A stretch of DNA of 64,000 nt from Beaufortia kweichowensis (GCA_019155185.1 CM032808.1:5322716-5386715); one strand, 5' to 3'. Positions 1 through 13,074 are shown, counted from the first letter of the stretch. Program-made: numbers and translations. Notes: generated by a model not told the origin, from the sequence alone.

Positions 1-265
1 ACTTCTCATAGACAGTGGAGAAATGACCCTCCTCCCCGAGGACACCTGTAACCGACAGATGCACAAGTTCCGGCCTTGCCATTATATCTGTTTGAAGCCA
101 TTCCTTGGCAATAATACTGCAATAATACCATGTACTAAATTATTTTCTGGATGTACTGTAGCCTATATATTTAATACTGTTTTTGGTTTGCCTTTCTTCA
201 TGTAAAGTTGCTTTGAAACAATGCAATGCAACATTTATAAAGCTATATAAATAATTTTGAATTGA
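1..265 (+). repeat. LINE/SINE-type 3' tail at window edge
   Basis: The stretch ends in TGTAAAGTTGCTTTGAAACA, then GCTATATAAATAA and TTTTGAATTGA, the usual 3' tail of a common fish retroposon family. A closer copy of the same tail is at 33080-33152. The body extends left of the window. Confidence 0.45.
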
Positions 266-1930
266 TTTAGGATCGCAGTGAAACTGTGTTATAACAATTG
301 ATTTTTTTTTAAATACAACTTTAAATAGCTAAGAATACTAAAGCAGTGTTAAGCAATCTGAAAGTATAACAATCATAAATCCAGTGTTGCCTACTTATAC
401 TATGCCTTAATAGTATGCACTTAGTTTTTGTGATGAGAAAGTAGATATCTTTGAGTGCAGAAAAAAAGAATACACACTGGGACATACTAACACAAAACGG
501 AAGTGACGACTGTTGCCTGGGTGACACTGAGATCTGTAACAAACACAAACATCAAAATACAAGTCCTCTTTGCATTTAAGCATTTCTGTATTTATTATTT
601 CTCGTGTAATGTTTAATTTATTCATTCAGTGACACATTACTTATTTAATTTATTAATTCTGTATAGTGCAATTAAACATCACCCTCTTGCAGTGATTTGT
701 GGGTAATATCAGCCGTTTAAGTGTGCATGAATCTGCACTTCAAATTTGAATTGGAAGCAGTACTCCTTGCGGGAACTTCATGAATACTCATTTCGACATA
801 CTACAAATTGAGACAAACTAATTTATGCTAATTTCGGATACTATTTAGGATGGATAGTATGTGAATTGGGACGCAATCCTGGTGTTTGTATTGCTTTTGT
901 GTGCGTGTTTGATGTGTATGTGCTATCCTGCAACATGCATTTTTGCATAAATATTTTTGTGGAATGATGTGTTTTGACTTATTTTAGTTAGAATAGGCAA
1001 ACCATGGATAAAAACACAACATGGAATATAATAATTATTGATGCGCGAGGTGTTGCATGATGTGGAAAAATTTAGGAGAACGTTCTGGGAACCAAAAACT
1101 AACATTCCATGAACATTCTGGGAACCACAAATTGTTAGATGGAAAGATTTGGCAGATGAAATAAGAGAAACACTAGCTGTGTCTAAAACTGGACACATGT
1201 ACTACATAGTGCACGATATTGCACTTAACCATTTTATAAAACAACCCATAAAGTCCAACAGATGTTAACCGCTTGAGCCGTACAATCACATACTATATCT
1301 GTGATGCAAATACAAACGGTGCATCACTAGCTGCTTTCACTCTTTTCTTTTTTTTTAAGCATATTATGTGTTTATACATGTCACAGAAACTCAAAAATTC
1401 ATAAAATTACTATGATAAAAGTCTGCTATTATAGGAAACATATAAATAAATACTGGTGATGCAGACACCGTTCTTCTCCACTGTATCAGCAGCAAAGTGA
1501 CAGCCCGTTGTTTTGTTTTTAAACAAAAGCATAGATTATCAAGACTATACCAATGTTTTTTAACATATCCTAGTGCATAAAAACTATTATGACCGCTTAG
1601 TTTTCAGTCTCCTGCATCTGAACACTATTCTGGTCTCTGCTTTGCGCTATAAATAAAGGGGCAGGTATGGAGTTGCCATTAACGCATGGAAAGGATAATA
1701 TAATAGGTGCAACATTCATTATGAAAATGTTTGCAACGGAACTCGGTAATGCATGGTATTTATGTCAGTATCCAGAATCGCTCACTCAAAACTGAGTGTT
1801 GGATGATAGTACATTTTTATTTGATTTACAAAATAGCCCAACATTTTATGTGCATATTAAAAATTAAAAACAAAGCAAAGAACATAATCTTTTATTTACT
1901 TGTGTAAAGAAAGTATTTCCAGTTTTAAAT
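266..1930. other. AT-rich intergenic DNA, no gene seen
   Basis: No splice-supported or homologous coding sequence is visible. Short open frames are isolated and low in complexity. Confidence 0.5.
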
Positions 1931-1933
1931 ATA

Positions 1934-2210
1934 TACACTACCATTTAAAAATTGGAAACACTTACAGTTGTTTAGATTTCCACATTTAAAAATAGTAGTA
2001 AACTCAAACCATAAAATATGACAATTGTAACTGTGGGAATTATGTTGTAACTCAAAGCATCCACAATAACAGTATGTTATATTTTAGCATCTTCTATTAT
2101 TGAATTTGCAAAATCATACTCTAGGCATTTCACCATCCAACTTGAGGTTTCAGATTTTAAGAAAATGAGAAACATTTTTGTCAATTGAGTCTAAACTTTT
2201 GACTGTAAAC
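1934..2210. mobile_element. degenerate MITE with CACTACC-type terminal repeats
   Basis: The left end begins TACACTACCATTTAAAAA and the right end is close to TCTAAACTTTTGACTGTA, together resembling the common fish terminal repeat that reads CACTACCGTTCAAAAG in its intact form. No transposase remains. The family is an inference from the ends only. Confidence 0.4.
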
Positions 2211-2351
2211 AGTAAATCCAGAAGTTTTGTAGACAAATGTGTAAATATTTTAAATCAAGAAATGAAATTTATGTGTAATATACAATATATAACAAAATGT
2301 GTAAAACTATGCTTCTTTCTTTGAGTAGTAACAGGTTCTGGAAGTCATCCA

Positions 2352-2412
2352 CACATTACATTTACATCTATTAATTTAGTATATGCTTTTATCCATAGTG
2401 TCTTACAAACCA
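2352..2412 (-). repeat. decayed L2-type LINE/SINE tail, inverted
   Basis: CATTACATTTACAT, then GCTTTTATCCATAGTGTCTTAC, is the reverse complement of the tail better preserved at 29390-29444. Several substitutions show age. Confidence 0.45.
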
Positions 2413-2660
2413 GGTATGTAATAATATAAATGATTTAGCTAATTAGGGCAGTATAAGGGGAACAGTTGGAAAAAATGAAAGTGTGGAGTGGGTATGCAGC
2501 AAATATCTTCACATCTTTATACATTTAAGAATAAGTAACCTTTATTAATGTGACATGGATCTGCCATGCTTCAACAACACTCAATCTCCTTCCAAGTATC
2601 TGCCAAGCCCCTACATGAGCTAATCACTACGCACTAAATCACCAAAGTACTGTTCATATC

Positions 2661-2757
2661 ATTGTTGCCGTCTTCTGATGTGTCGCTTCATTGCCTCCTA
2701 ATATTTGTAAGTTGCTTTAAATAAAAGCGTCAGCTAAATGCCTAAATGTAAATGTAA
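2661..2757 (+). repeat. L2-type LINE 3' tail fragment
   Basis: The stretch matches the end of the L2 copy at 28.5-29.4 kb, including ATTGTTGCCG, the CTCCTAATATTTGTAAG block, AAAAGCGTCAGCTAAATGCC and the terminal TAAATGTAAATGTAA. It is a 5'-truncated copy of about 97 bp. Confidence 0.75.
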
Positions 2758-2959
2758 TCACTAGCTCATCAAGCTCACTTTTTAAATCACACATCTAGCC
2801 TGCACTTATTGTCCAGTTGATCATCAATAAAGTCACCTTTAACTTTACCAGCCAGTGGCTGGAATAAGTGCTCGCACCTCACTACTTTACGGGCAGAGAT
2901 TGGCTGCAGCTTCTATTGTGGTGCTGATGGACATGTCATCTCAACATCCTCCTTGACTC

Positions 2960-3945
2960 TTGTTGAGTTTTGTGTTTGTTTCAGTACCTGCCCTCATCAA
3001 ACCTCTGGGTCAGCTGACTTGACTCCGGGAACCTTTGCCACCAACTCAAACTTCAGAAGAAGACCACAGAAATCATCAAATGCCAATCAGTAACTGGAAA
3101 ACTCTTAAGTTGCCATCATGACAGTTAGATTTAGAGAGCCTCTTTCTCTCGTCCCAGCACTTTTAGAACAACTCTGCAGAGTCACTGTCTTTACCAAGTT
3201 GGCAGTGCATATAACCGGATACTGGTCACCCCTACTGGTCACTATGGTTTGGTAAACGCCCCTTCAGTATTCCAGTATTTCATGCATGAGGTACTCTGGG
3301 ATTTCCTCCATTACTTTGTACTAGTCTACATCGATGACATCCATGTCTACTCCAGAGCATGGCCAAACACTGATTGCAGATGTCCTCAAACTGAAGAAGT
3401 TCCACCTGTTCCTGAAAGCAGAGAAATGCTCCTTTTATCAACAGTGCCGTTCCTTGGCTATAACATCTGCAAGCCAGGCATACAGATATATGAGGTAAAG
3501 GTGGCAGCAGTAAAGGACTGATCTCTGCATAATACAAAACCTCCAAAGCTTCCTTGGCTTTGCTGACTTCTATTGTTGTTTCATCTACAACTACAGGACC
3601 ATATCTAGCCCACCAACCAACCACCTCAAAAACAAACCCAAATCTCTATCCTGGACACCAGCTGCCAATGAAGCCTTCCAGAAACTCAAGGATGCCTTCA
3701 CCAGCAAACCGCTTTTGATTCATAGAGATTCAAACAAAGACTGCGTAGTTGAAGTGGATGCTTTCAGTCAGAGCAGTGTTGTCCCAACATCAGGGGAATC
3801 CAGCCAAACATCAACCCTATGCCTTCTTAAAGAAAGGAACTACTATGACATTGGTAATCATAAACTCCTTGTTATAAAGCTTGCTCTTGAGGGATGTAGG
3901 CATTGGCTGGAGGGTGCCCAACGTCCATTTGCAGTATTAACCTGA
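2960..3945 (+). mobile_element. degenerate Ty3/gypsy LTR retrotransposon pol fragment
   Basis: Remains of a reverse transcriptase and RNase H region of a Ty3/gypsy element. A frame at 3249-3521 carries NAPSVFQ followed by the polymerase box YIDD at 3327-3338. A second frame at 3715-3945 carries the RNase H-like part with VVEVDAF, ERNYYDIGN and RHWLEGAQ. Between them is a decayed connection with a LQSF-LGFADFY-like stretch. Upstream, 2960-3248 shows scraps of the earlier RT blocks in shifted frames, with short deletions around the VTPTGHYG region. Stops and frameshifts mean it is dead. No LTRs, gag or integrase were found, so this is an internal fragment. Antisense open frames over it are shadows. 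Confidence 0.8.
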
Positions 3946-4082
3946 TCATAAAAATCTTAAAAACTTAAGAAATGCCAAAAGACTGAATTCCAATTCAGAT
4001 AGGGGTTGTTTTACCTATTTCAACTTCTTCATCTCCTTTTGTCCACTCACAAAATGTAAAAATCGATGACCTCTCTTCTCTC

Positions 4083-4162
4083 CATGCACCTGATGAAATC
4101 AAACCAGACCATGACCTTGGTGTTGTTAGCACCATGCTCTAACCACTGAGCTACAGAAAAGC
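4083..4162 (-). repeat. tRNA-derived SINE head (HAmo-like)
   Basis: On the minus strand the sequence reads GTAGCTCAGTGGTTAGAGC, then GGTGCTAACAACACCAAGG and a damaged B box (TGGTCTGGTTTGATTTC). It matches the tRNA-like head of cyprinid SINEs. The damaged B box and missing acceptor stem rule out a working tRNA gene. Confidence 0.6.
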
Positions 4163-4369
4163 AGGACTCAACTTTCTCTGCCTTGGAACCAGCACCACCA
4201 TGGTGCCCACCTGTCCAGTCGCTTTTTGTGGCCCAAAATGGCTAGAAATTTGAGAAGGTTAATGCCATTTCAAAGATGCTCTGTCATCTTCCAACAAAAG
4301 ACTTTTTCCACTGCTTGTACCCAATTGCCTGTGGTTGCACCTAGGAATAAATTTGTAAGGGCAAAGTTT

Positions 4370-5740
4370 GGACTGATCACAGTTATGTAGTTATTGTGAG
4401 TCACAGTCATAGCACCACCGTCTGGCAACAGGAAGTGTGTCACTCAAAACAGACTTTGAAATAGTCCACTTATGTTTACTTTAGTTGCTTCGATTTTGGT
4501 CAGAATAATGTAAAGCCATGTCTCATGTGAAATTGTGAAAAGCGTTGTGATATCTTAAATACTGTTGCTATGTTAATGCGACAAACTTTAATACTATATT
4601 TAGGTGTTTTTTAAGCTCTTAGCATGATGTCAAGTAATGTGGCACACATGACACAGCTGGTGTCCTATAGGTGTGGGCAAAAGCTTAGACGTGGGTGTGG
4701 CGGGGGGCTCTGAAGCACCACCTTTTAACTAAAGTGGTGGGATTAGTTTTACCTACAATAACCAAACTTGGTACATGTATTATTCTCACCAAACCGGACA
4801 ACTTTTTCAATTATAGTCATTAGCTCCGGCCAACACAAATATTTCGGATCAGATGGATTTTTTGACAACTGTATATGGTAAACTTTTATATACTTCTCCT
4901 TGAGAATTCATGAGAATGTCATCAAACATGGCCAAGCCAAACATAATGCCAAAACATTGACGATGCTAAATTGCAAACAGAGTTTTGTGATTTAATACAT
5001 TTATGGCCAAAAACAGAAACAGGAAGTTCTTTATATCTTCTGCGTACATCGAGTGATTTTGATCAAACTTGGAGTGTATGTTTGGTCTTGGGGTATGGTC
5101 ACATTCATGTGGCTATTGTGAGTCACAGTCATTGTACCACCTACAGTGTCACTTACACTAGACAATAAAATAGTCTACTTTTACCTTGGTCAGAATAATG
5201 TGGAGACATGGCTGATGTAAGATTGCAAATCAATTTGTGATATCCTAAATATTGTTGCCATAGTAACGTTTCAAACTTTTATACTATATTTAGTTGTTTT
5301 TGAGTCTCTTAGTATGTTTAAAATATCATGAATTTTAGCACATGCATCAGAGTTGTTGTCTAGTGGACATGGGCAAAAGCATAGTTGTGGACATTGAGGG
5401 AATGATGCTAAATTGCAAACAAATTTTTATTATACCAAATGATGCTGCTGTGGCAAGGCAACATGTTTATGACAAGAAAGGTAAACAGAATGTGTTTCAG
5501 ATTAAAGAGATCAAACTTGAACTATATGTTTAGTCACAGGTGCTGATCACAAGTTTTTGTGATCAAAGTCACAGTGCCACCAAGTGGCAGAAGGAAGAGT
5601 GACATTTACAACGTACATAATTTTTTTTTAATTTTGCCCACTTAAATGCACATGGCCATTTTGCATTGTTTTCTGAGAGCCACCATGTAGCGGTGGTGCT
5701 TAGGCCCATCATCGCTGCTTGCAGCTATAATTTTTTACTT
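4370..5740 (-). repeat. degenerate interspersed repeat with internal direct repeats
   Basis: Two stretches of about 300 bp, roughly 4388-4690 and 5110-5385, are diverged direct copies; both contain ATTGTGAGTCACAGTCAT, GGTCAGAATAATGT, a TGTGATATC-TAAATA block and GTGGGCAAAAGC or ATGGGCAAAAGC. The right end (5700-5735) reads AATTATAGCTGCAAGCAGCG on the minus strand, a sequence that starts a common fish repeat; a related start is at 61000. No coding capacity was recognised. Confidence 0.55.
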
Positions 5741-7370
5741 GTTCTCACTATCACACTTTTGCATTTTAAAATATATTTTTAAGGTATTTTAAACTGTCTA
5801 TAGGTTACTGGTTGAATAAAAAATTAAGCATTACTTGAAAAGGTAAAATAGTTGGCGAATATGTGGCCCCTTCCCATTTGATTTTGCATCACTGGTCACA
5901 TTTGTTCACTTTTTCCCCATAGAGTGCTCAAATGTCATTCGCTGTAAAGGGAATAAGGTAAGCGTTGTATAATAAATGATTATAAATGGTCTGTGATTTT
6001 TATGTCAGTGTTTAAAATCCTTCACTTAGTTTCTGCCTCTTCTTCCCGATAGTGGTATAAAATGTCATTAAATGAGTTTTTCAAAACATTTCGGGTCCAC
6101 GTCCCCTTCAGCTTCAGTCTGCAGAATGTACAAGGAAATAACCAATAAGGGAGCTTGTTACTTTCCACGTGTCCATACCTAATTTGCATTCCTCATTTTA
6201 CCAGCACAAGGCCCCCAAGTGTCAGGGAAATGCTAAATAGAGAGGCTAAAACGAAAATCGAATCTAATAGCAAATAGGAAAATAAAATACGGCAGCGGAA
6301 TATGGTGAACAGAAAATCTCTTTTAAATGCCTGATTAAAACCTGTATTCATAATTTAATTTGTAAATAATTTGTTGCTCTTTTTAAAATCACATTTTCAA
6401 ATACATTTTGAAATTGCACTATTTTTTTTAGAAATTCAATAATGCAATTTAAAATGATGCACTTCTTGGGTATTTTATGCTGTTTTTTCTATACTTAATT
6501 TCTAACAATTTATTGATGGATTAATATTTCAATAATAAATTGTTTTTATAATCACACTATTTATTGCCCATTAAAATATTAAATATAGAATTACTTTATT
6601 ACTTTTCCCATGACTCTTGTGGTCCTCCTTTAGCCTTTAGCTCCTCTTTATAACTCTCCTACTTCTGGCATTCAAGCTCTAATCCCTTTGCTACAGTCAC
6701 TGAAAGCAGAACTCTACATGTGTATATTTCTCCTACTTTGAAATAACTAAGCTGTGTGTTGCTAAGGTTTGTGTGGGCACTGTGAGCTGCTTAAAGCCTG
6801 TTTTGTGGCCATCTTGACCACCGTTGTGAACGTCAGGCCTGTTTGTGGTGGTTTACAGACAAGCACCATGCCAAAATCTGTTCTTTCTCTCTTTTTTTTC
6901 TCATTCAACTTGCCAGACGACAAAATTATATCCTTTCCCTCTGTGTGATGCTAATAGACGGAGCTGCTCATGATCAAGCTTATTTTCATGGTCGTACATG
7001 TTTATCTTTTCTTGATCTTCTCATGTCACTGTTCCACCTGAAACAATCAAGAGCTTTATTTAGTGGTTGCTGAACATTCAGAGGAAGATTGTGTCATACT
7101 GTTTTCTCAACTTTTCCACCATCTTTTGCTGTTGCAGTATCTCTGTGTGTGGCTCTGTGACTCCGCAATGTGGATATGGAATGCTGCCTGTAGACACTGC
7201 CAAACCTTGACAAAATGTGTGCACGTGTTTTTATATGTGTGTTCTACAAACCAGCATCATTTACTTCTGCATAATAAGTATCTTCTCTGTTTCAGTATCT
7301 GGAGATATTCTTAGTCTTAAAGAAACCACAAATGTGTTAGTGTTGAACTCACATTAGGTATTAAGCTAAA
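5741..7370. other. AT-rich intergenic DNA, no gene seen
   Basis: Mostly AT-rich spacer. The part 6600-7310 is slightly richer in GC and has two overlapping open frames of 76 and 83 aa, but neither shows a recognisable protein or splice pattern. Confidence 0.45.
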
Positions 7371-7374
7371 TTCC

Positions 7375-7670
7375 AAGCATTTCCCAGCCTACTAACCTCC
7401 AGCAGATCCAATTGTGTTTACAAGAGCTACAAAAATATGCAAAGTAATGATATACAGTATATAAAAAACATGCAGAAAAAAGCAGCACAAACCAGCCAAA
7501 GCTGGTTTTAAATAGTTTAACATGGTTCCCAAGCCTGGCCAAGTTTATTTGTAGTTGGATTAGCTGTTCAGCCAGTCTGTCTTCCAGCCTCAACTGCCTG
7601 TTTTAAAACCAGCAAACCATACTATTTAACCAGACTGAAAGGCCGGCAAAGACCTAACCAGCTTAGACTT
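7375..7670. repeat. ACCAGC/CCAGCC-rich repeat, probably a MITE
   Basis: Repeated AACCAGC, CCAGCC and CAGCTTAG words on both strands, as in common fish foldback repeats built from ACCAGCT-like words. Ends could not be fixed. Confidence 0.35.
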
Positions 7671-9357
7671 TAATTTCTTAAGCAGGGAAGGCTCACTGGG
7701 CAATTGAACCTTATTTGGTAAGACACTGTTATTATAACAACATACTGTATAAATAAATAAAAAAACATTCAAGTTAGAATATGGATTATGTGCAGAAATT
7801 TGGTAATGAGCTACATGCAAACTGTGGAATCCTCCCCCTTGTATCTCCTACTTCGACTAAACTATGCACTCAGACCCTCAAGTTTACCTGTTGCTAGGCA
7901 ATGATAATATTCTTTCTAAAATGTACTGAACCTGCTATGAATCATGTTGGGTACACAATAAATTGTTGCATAATTTTACCACTCCAGATGTCAGAAGTGC
8001 TGAGTTCTTCTGGGTCATTAAGCTATCGCTATTAGTATGGCCACTTTGGTCAGAAATATGAGCCACATATGAGCCAAGTCTTCATTCCAAGAATGCACTT
8101 TTAAACTCAAATAAATATACTGTAGCGTATCATTCATACTAGATCAGAGTAAATACCCTAGATTGCACCACATGACACCCTAACCAATGTTATGAGGAGC
8201 TAGCTCAACAAGAAGTGCTTACTAATTTCCTTAATAATGGGAGCTTGATACAACATAAATATTGGAGTTAAACATGTCAGGCCTTTGTTTCTTCACACAG
8301 AGTATATTTTTATAGAAACCATTGTGGTTTTGTGCCAAGAAGGCAAAGGAGACATAATAATGATGAGATGGTTTAGAAATGGGGAAACTAACTCCAGACT
8401 ACTTAAAACACAGATTTACATTAGAGGCCACAAAGAGGAAAGGCGGTGAAAAACACAGAGAATTGTCATGGTAAAGAGAGATTTTATTAAAGGAAAAATC
8501 AGAAGGTACTGGCAAGTTTCCATAAAAAGTCCTGTTAAGCAGGCTTGACGTTCAGTCAGTTTAAATAGCTGATATACCAGCCCTGTGCACTTTGAAACAG
8601 CTGTGGCACATAATTAATCTACGAAATAGTGCTAGGCTAGAGGTTAATGTAAGAACAGTGTCTTATAGAACAGTGTAAATAAACATAAATGTTAGGTCTA
8701 ATGCAGCTTTTGCGGTGTAAAGAGGGCTTTTGTTTTCAAATGTTTAAATAACTTTTTTTGATACTATAACAGCCTACAGCATGTCGTTATTCTTAGAATT
8801 GTAGTTGAATTTATTGAATAAATTTAAGCGTTTGACATTAAATATATTGCATATACATTTACTCATGTAATTATAAAGTTAAAAGTAGCCTAATGTAATT
8901 ATAGGCTATTTTTTAACATGTTACCTGTATTATGACCATGTAGTAATGTCTAATTTTACAGTAAGCTAATTAAATACATTACAAATTAATACTTAATCTT
9001 CTGAGATTGTTTTTGTTTTGCCCTATAAAATTATTGTCACTCTGTTCAACTCATATACTCCAGTCTCCAGTCTCTGTAAGAAGTAAACAATCTAATCAAA
9101 ACCATGCTGATATTCATTACACCAGCACTATTTTTTCTGTAATACAGCTTAATTACAGTATAAAGGATTTTTTGTCAACTCCCCAAAACATGCTGTTTAA
9201 ACCTTTACCTAATACATGCTGTCAACTAGTTTTCCAGATAAAATAAATGCACAAAAGGCAAGAGAATAACACCTCTTTTAACAGTTAATGCTGGTTTCAA
9301 TCATAACAGAGAACGGACTAAATAACACCCCAAGAGTAAAGAAAACATCTTTAAAAA
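7671..9357. other. intergenic DNA, no gene seen
   Basis: AT-rich spacer with no recognised repeat ends and no coding sequence. Confidence 0.45.
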
Positions 9358-9365
9358 TGTCTAGG

Positions 9366-11255
9366 CAGTGGTGAAAGGTAACGAAGTACAATTACTTTGT
9401 TACTGTACTTAGGCACATATTTAACAAAATGTAAACCTTTTCGAATATTTAAATTTATTGTAACTTTTACTTTTTCATTATCCTGTGAATAGAGAACAGT
9501 GTGCACAACAGGGTCTGTAAATAAACAGGCACTTGCATTAAGCGATTCAACCAGTCACAGATGTTCCTGAGGTGCACATGAATAAACTGGCCAATCATAG
9601 GTGTTTAGAGACATTTCTGTTCAGCGCACGAATGCACTGGCCAATCAGAGGCGTTTAAATTTTTTCACTGGCGCAGAACAGTTTTATTTAATTGTGAGTT
9701 AGTCATGAACAACAACGTGCAGATGTGATGCAAAAGATTCATGTGGTGCGCTTCATTCATTATAACAAGAGCTTTAGTGAGATTAAACTAAACTCGTTGA
9801 CTATTTCAGCAATAGGGAACATTCTTCACCCACTATACTTGCATGTTTATTACTAGTTTGACATCTGATATGCCGCACTTAGCCACCCCAGACACTCCTG
9901 ATGCTGGTTTGTTTCTGTATACTTAAAAAGCATCAACTTTAATTAACTAAATTTGTTTCGTCATTTTCATTATTTATATAGTTTATGCATGTAAAATTGC
10001 ATTTATCTCATAACATTATTCAATTGTTATGTAAATACATTACTGTCAAATTCAAGCAACATTATAAACATAATAAACAAATTCAGCTTTTGCAAATAAC
10101 ATTTTATTGGTAACAGCCTATAGCATGTCTTTATTGTAAATTTTGTAGTTATACATTTATAAATATATATTTTTAACTAACCTTTTCTGAGTTTTAAAGA
10201 TCTGGAAGTTGTCATTCATGCTTTTATTACCTCGCGACTAGACTACTGTAACTCACTTTATGTAGGGATTTGTCAACGGCAACTATCTCGATTGCAGCTC
10301 GTGCAGAACGCCACAGCTAGGCTACTGACTGGCACAAAAAAAGGGGAATACATTACTCCGGTGTTATCGTCTCTCCACTGGCTACCAGTCAGGTATAGGA
10401 TTGATTTTAAGATTTTATTATTGTTTTTTAAAGCTTTACAAAACTTGTCGCGAAATTATATTAGCGATCTCTTAGGGTCTTACACACCAGCTAGGTCACT
10501 TAGATCTGGAAATCAGTCGCTGTTGACTGTCCCTCAGTCACAGAAATCAAAAGGTGACAGCGCCTTTTCAATAGTAGGTCCACAATTATGGAACGGGCTT
10601 CCCTTGTATATTCGGCAGGCTCCGTCTATAGAGGTTTTTAGGTCCCAGTTGAAGACACATTTCTTTAGTCTGGCCTTTAAAGTAGGGATAGTTTGATTTA
10701 GGAATCTTTTACAAATGTAATGTAGGCAACCTTTCTGTTTAGTCATAATCACAACTTGATTACTGACAATCATGGGTGTTAAGGAGTACACTCCTCTTCA
10801 AACCATCTACGAGCACCTGTTTTTTTTACAATGCACAAAGATTAGTGACTAACTCAAGCCATGTTTTATAAACAGTTATACATAATTATTACCATCTGGG
10901 AGGCATTATAGGGTGCCACTGTGTAAGCAACCAGTATACGAAATCATTTGTGCAAATATCTATTCATTTTTATGAATGTTTTTTTATTGTTTGTGTGGTG
11001 TTGTTAGTTGCTGATGTTTTGTGCTGTGATTTGTCGTTTAATCATTGCCGCTTGGAGATGAAGGCAGATTTCAATGGAAATGGACAATAAAGTATAGCCT
11101 ACCTCTATTAACAGTATACCTTTACATTTAATGCAAAAGATAAATAAATTTAAATTCAAGTTTACTTTTAGATACTTATGGATTTTTAAAAAGAGGTACT
11201 TTTTACTTTTATATACATTTACGTATATAGAACTTGAGTACTTTTTCCACCAGTG
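9366..11255. mobile_element. non-autonomous hAT element interrupted by a LINE
   Basis: The left end is CAGTGGTGAAAGGTAACGAA and the right end GAGTACTTTTTCCACCAGTG. The terminal 8 bases are near-perfect inverted repeats. The flanks are TGTCTAGG (9358-9365) and TGTCCAGG (11256-11263), an 8-bp target duplication with one mismatch, which fits the hAT superfamily. Inside the left half are two copies of a CTGGCCAATCA-G-GGTGTTTA-like motif (9588-9660). A LINE fragment occupies 10199 to about 11090, so the original element was roughly 1 kb. No transposase frame remains. Confidence 0.75.
10199..11090 (+). mobile_element. 5'-truncated LINE inside the hAT element
   Basis: An open frame from 10199 (ATG at 10292) to 10696 encodes the C-terminal part of a non-LTR retrotransposon ORF2: SRLDYCNSLY, LQLVQNATARLL, LHWLPVRYRI, a TPARSLRS block, GPQLWNGLPLYIR and FRSQLKTHFF. 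These blocks follow the RT domain in L2/CR1/Rex1-type fish LINEs. The frame is intact to its stop, so the insertion is fairly recent. An AT-rich 3' UTR runs to GACAATAAAGT near 11090. Everything upstream of the C-terminal region is missing. Confidence 0.8.
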
Positions 11256-11263
11256 TGTCCAGG

Positions 11264-12499
11264 CAAGAACAAAGTGGTATTGCACGGATAACAAACATGT
11301 TGTTTTTTTTGGAGAACTTTTCCCATGATGTCAAAGAAACATCCAGGACTAGTGCTCCCCACTGGACACTTTTGGCTGGTGATCTACACACTCATGCACA
11401 CTGAAAACAATGAACTTGGGGCCGGTTTTATCAAAAAAGTATGACTTCACAGCTGTGGCAGCATGGCCATTGGGCAGTAAGGTCTAGCAGAGCTTCAAGC
11501 CTGGATAAACAACCCAGTGGGTATACCTCTCCTTTCACTGTTTTTTTAATCCATGCATTTGTTACTGCTCACTCGCTCTTAACTGAGCAGTGGTGCAAAT
11601 GCTGTCAAATCAGTTTTGGGTGGTCATACCACTCCAGTTGACTGAGATGGGATTGTAGTCCATAAAGGATAGAAAAAGTGAATTATAGGTGAATGGTAGA
11701 ATTTTGTATTATGGAATATACTCTATATAGGCACTACCATATGCACAGGACACAAATAATCATAGCTGATGTTCCGTATACCAGCAGTTCCAAAAACAAG
11801 TTAATATTAAGTTAATGTAAAACATACTATAATTAGTTATTTTGTGCATTTTTACTAAGGATCCAAATGTGGCAAGTGAGCCTGTCTTGAACTCTGCAAA
11901 GCAAACAAGTGGAGTGAAACAGTGAAACTTTCCGTGACTTCAGAATAGACCAGAATCAGAATAGAGCACTGGAACTGTTGTTTATTAAAGAAGAATATAA
12001 GAATAATTTATTGAAGTGACATCAAAATAATTTGAATAAAGAATAAAATAAACAAAAAAACAACAATATAGGTTCTAATCATGTTTACAGGATGTTTCAA
12101 AAACTGGTCTGATTGAAAGCATAGGCTTTGTGCTTTCTCACAGAGATTAAAGAATGAACAACAAACAGTTATGTAAGGAGATTCTGCAGGGGGTAACGTT
12201 GAAGTCTTTCAGATATCTCTCCAGATTAATTCCTGTGGAGCAGAGGAGCTTCCCGATACTCTGCTTTAGGAAGCAAAAGTAATGCTTTGGAAGAATAAAG
12301 GAAATACATACACAAACTGGCACCAGAATTTAACTGAAGGCCACATAATCCTAAAGTCAAACTCATAACATTGCCTGGTAGAAGGTTCCAGAACTATAAA
12401 CGTTATTACTTTAAATGGGTGTTGTACTGAGATGTACTATCTAAGTATTGTGCAAACCAATCCCAAGCTAAAATCTTTAGTTCGTACCCCTCAAGCCAT
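11264..12499. other. intergenic DNA, no gene seen
   Basis: No coding homology or clear repeat ends were recognised. Confidence 0.45.
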
Positions 12500-12590
12500 G
12501 TTTGTACCTAGTGTGTACTTGAGTATGTGCAATTTATGGCGTCGAACCCATGACCATGCACTCATCAACTCAGCTACACACAGCATGTTT
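12500..12590 (-). repeat. tRNA-derived SINE head
   Basis: On the minus strand the sequence reads GTAGCTGAGTTGATGAG, then CATGGTCATGGGTTCGACGCC, a Pol III A-box-like and B-box pair. It lacks a complete tRNA fold and is followed by non-tRNA sequence, as in SINEs. Confidence 0.5.
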
Positions 12591-13074
12591 AGTTTCCATG
12601 TTTAATGAGGACTGTCCACAGACATAATGACTTTTAAACACTACAAAATGTCTACTGTGTCCTGCAACCCTAACCCTTACGCAAGCCTTTCTGCATGTTT
12701 ACATTTTCAAATAAACATTATTTAGTATGATTTATTAGCTGTTTTCTTATTGGGGACCATTACTGGTCCCCACACTGTAGGGTTTACCAGCACCACACAT
12801 ACACCCACACCCACACAGAGACACACAGAGAAATATATTATTTTCCCTTACACATATTTCCAGTAAATCTCTGAGCTTTGCCAGTAAACCAATATTCGGT
12901 TGCTACTAAGCATGTTTTTTTAATCTTTAAAAAACATCCTTAGACCTCTGAAATCTGAACTTTTTGGTAAAAACCCTGACTGTCAGGAGAGGTAACTTAA
13001 GTTTGTCAGATTCCTTGATAATGTTTTCCGAATGTACCTGACTTGATTCATCTAACTATTTTCATGCACATCCA

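Noticed and set aside
3280..3624. 114-codon minus-strand open frame
   Set aside because: It is antisense to the gypsy pol fragment and has no likeness of its own.
4083..4162. Possible tRNA gene (also at 12500-12590, 20883-21003, 50230-50300)
   Set aside because: A- and B-box words exist but acceptor stems do not pair, B boxes are damaged in most, and non-tRNA SINE sequence follows.
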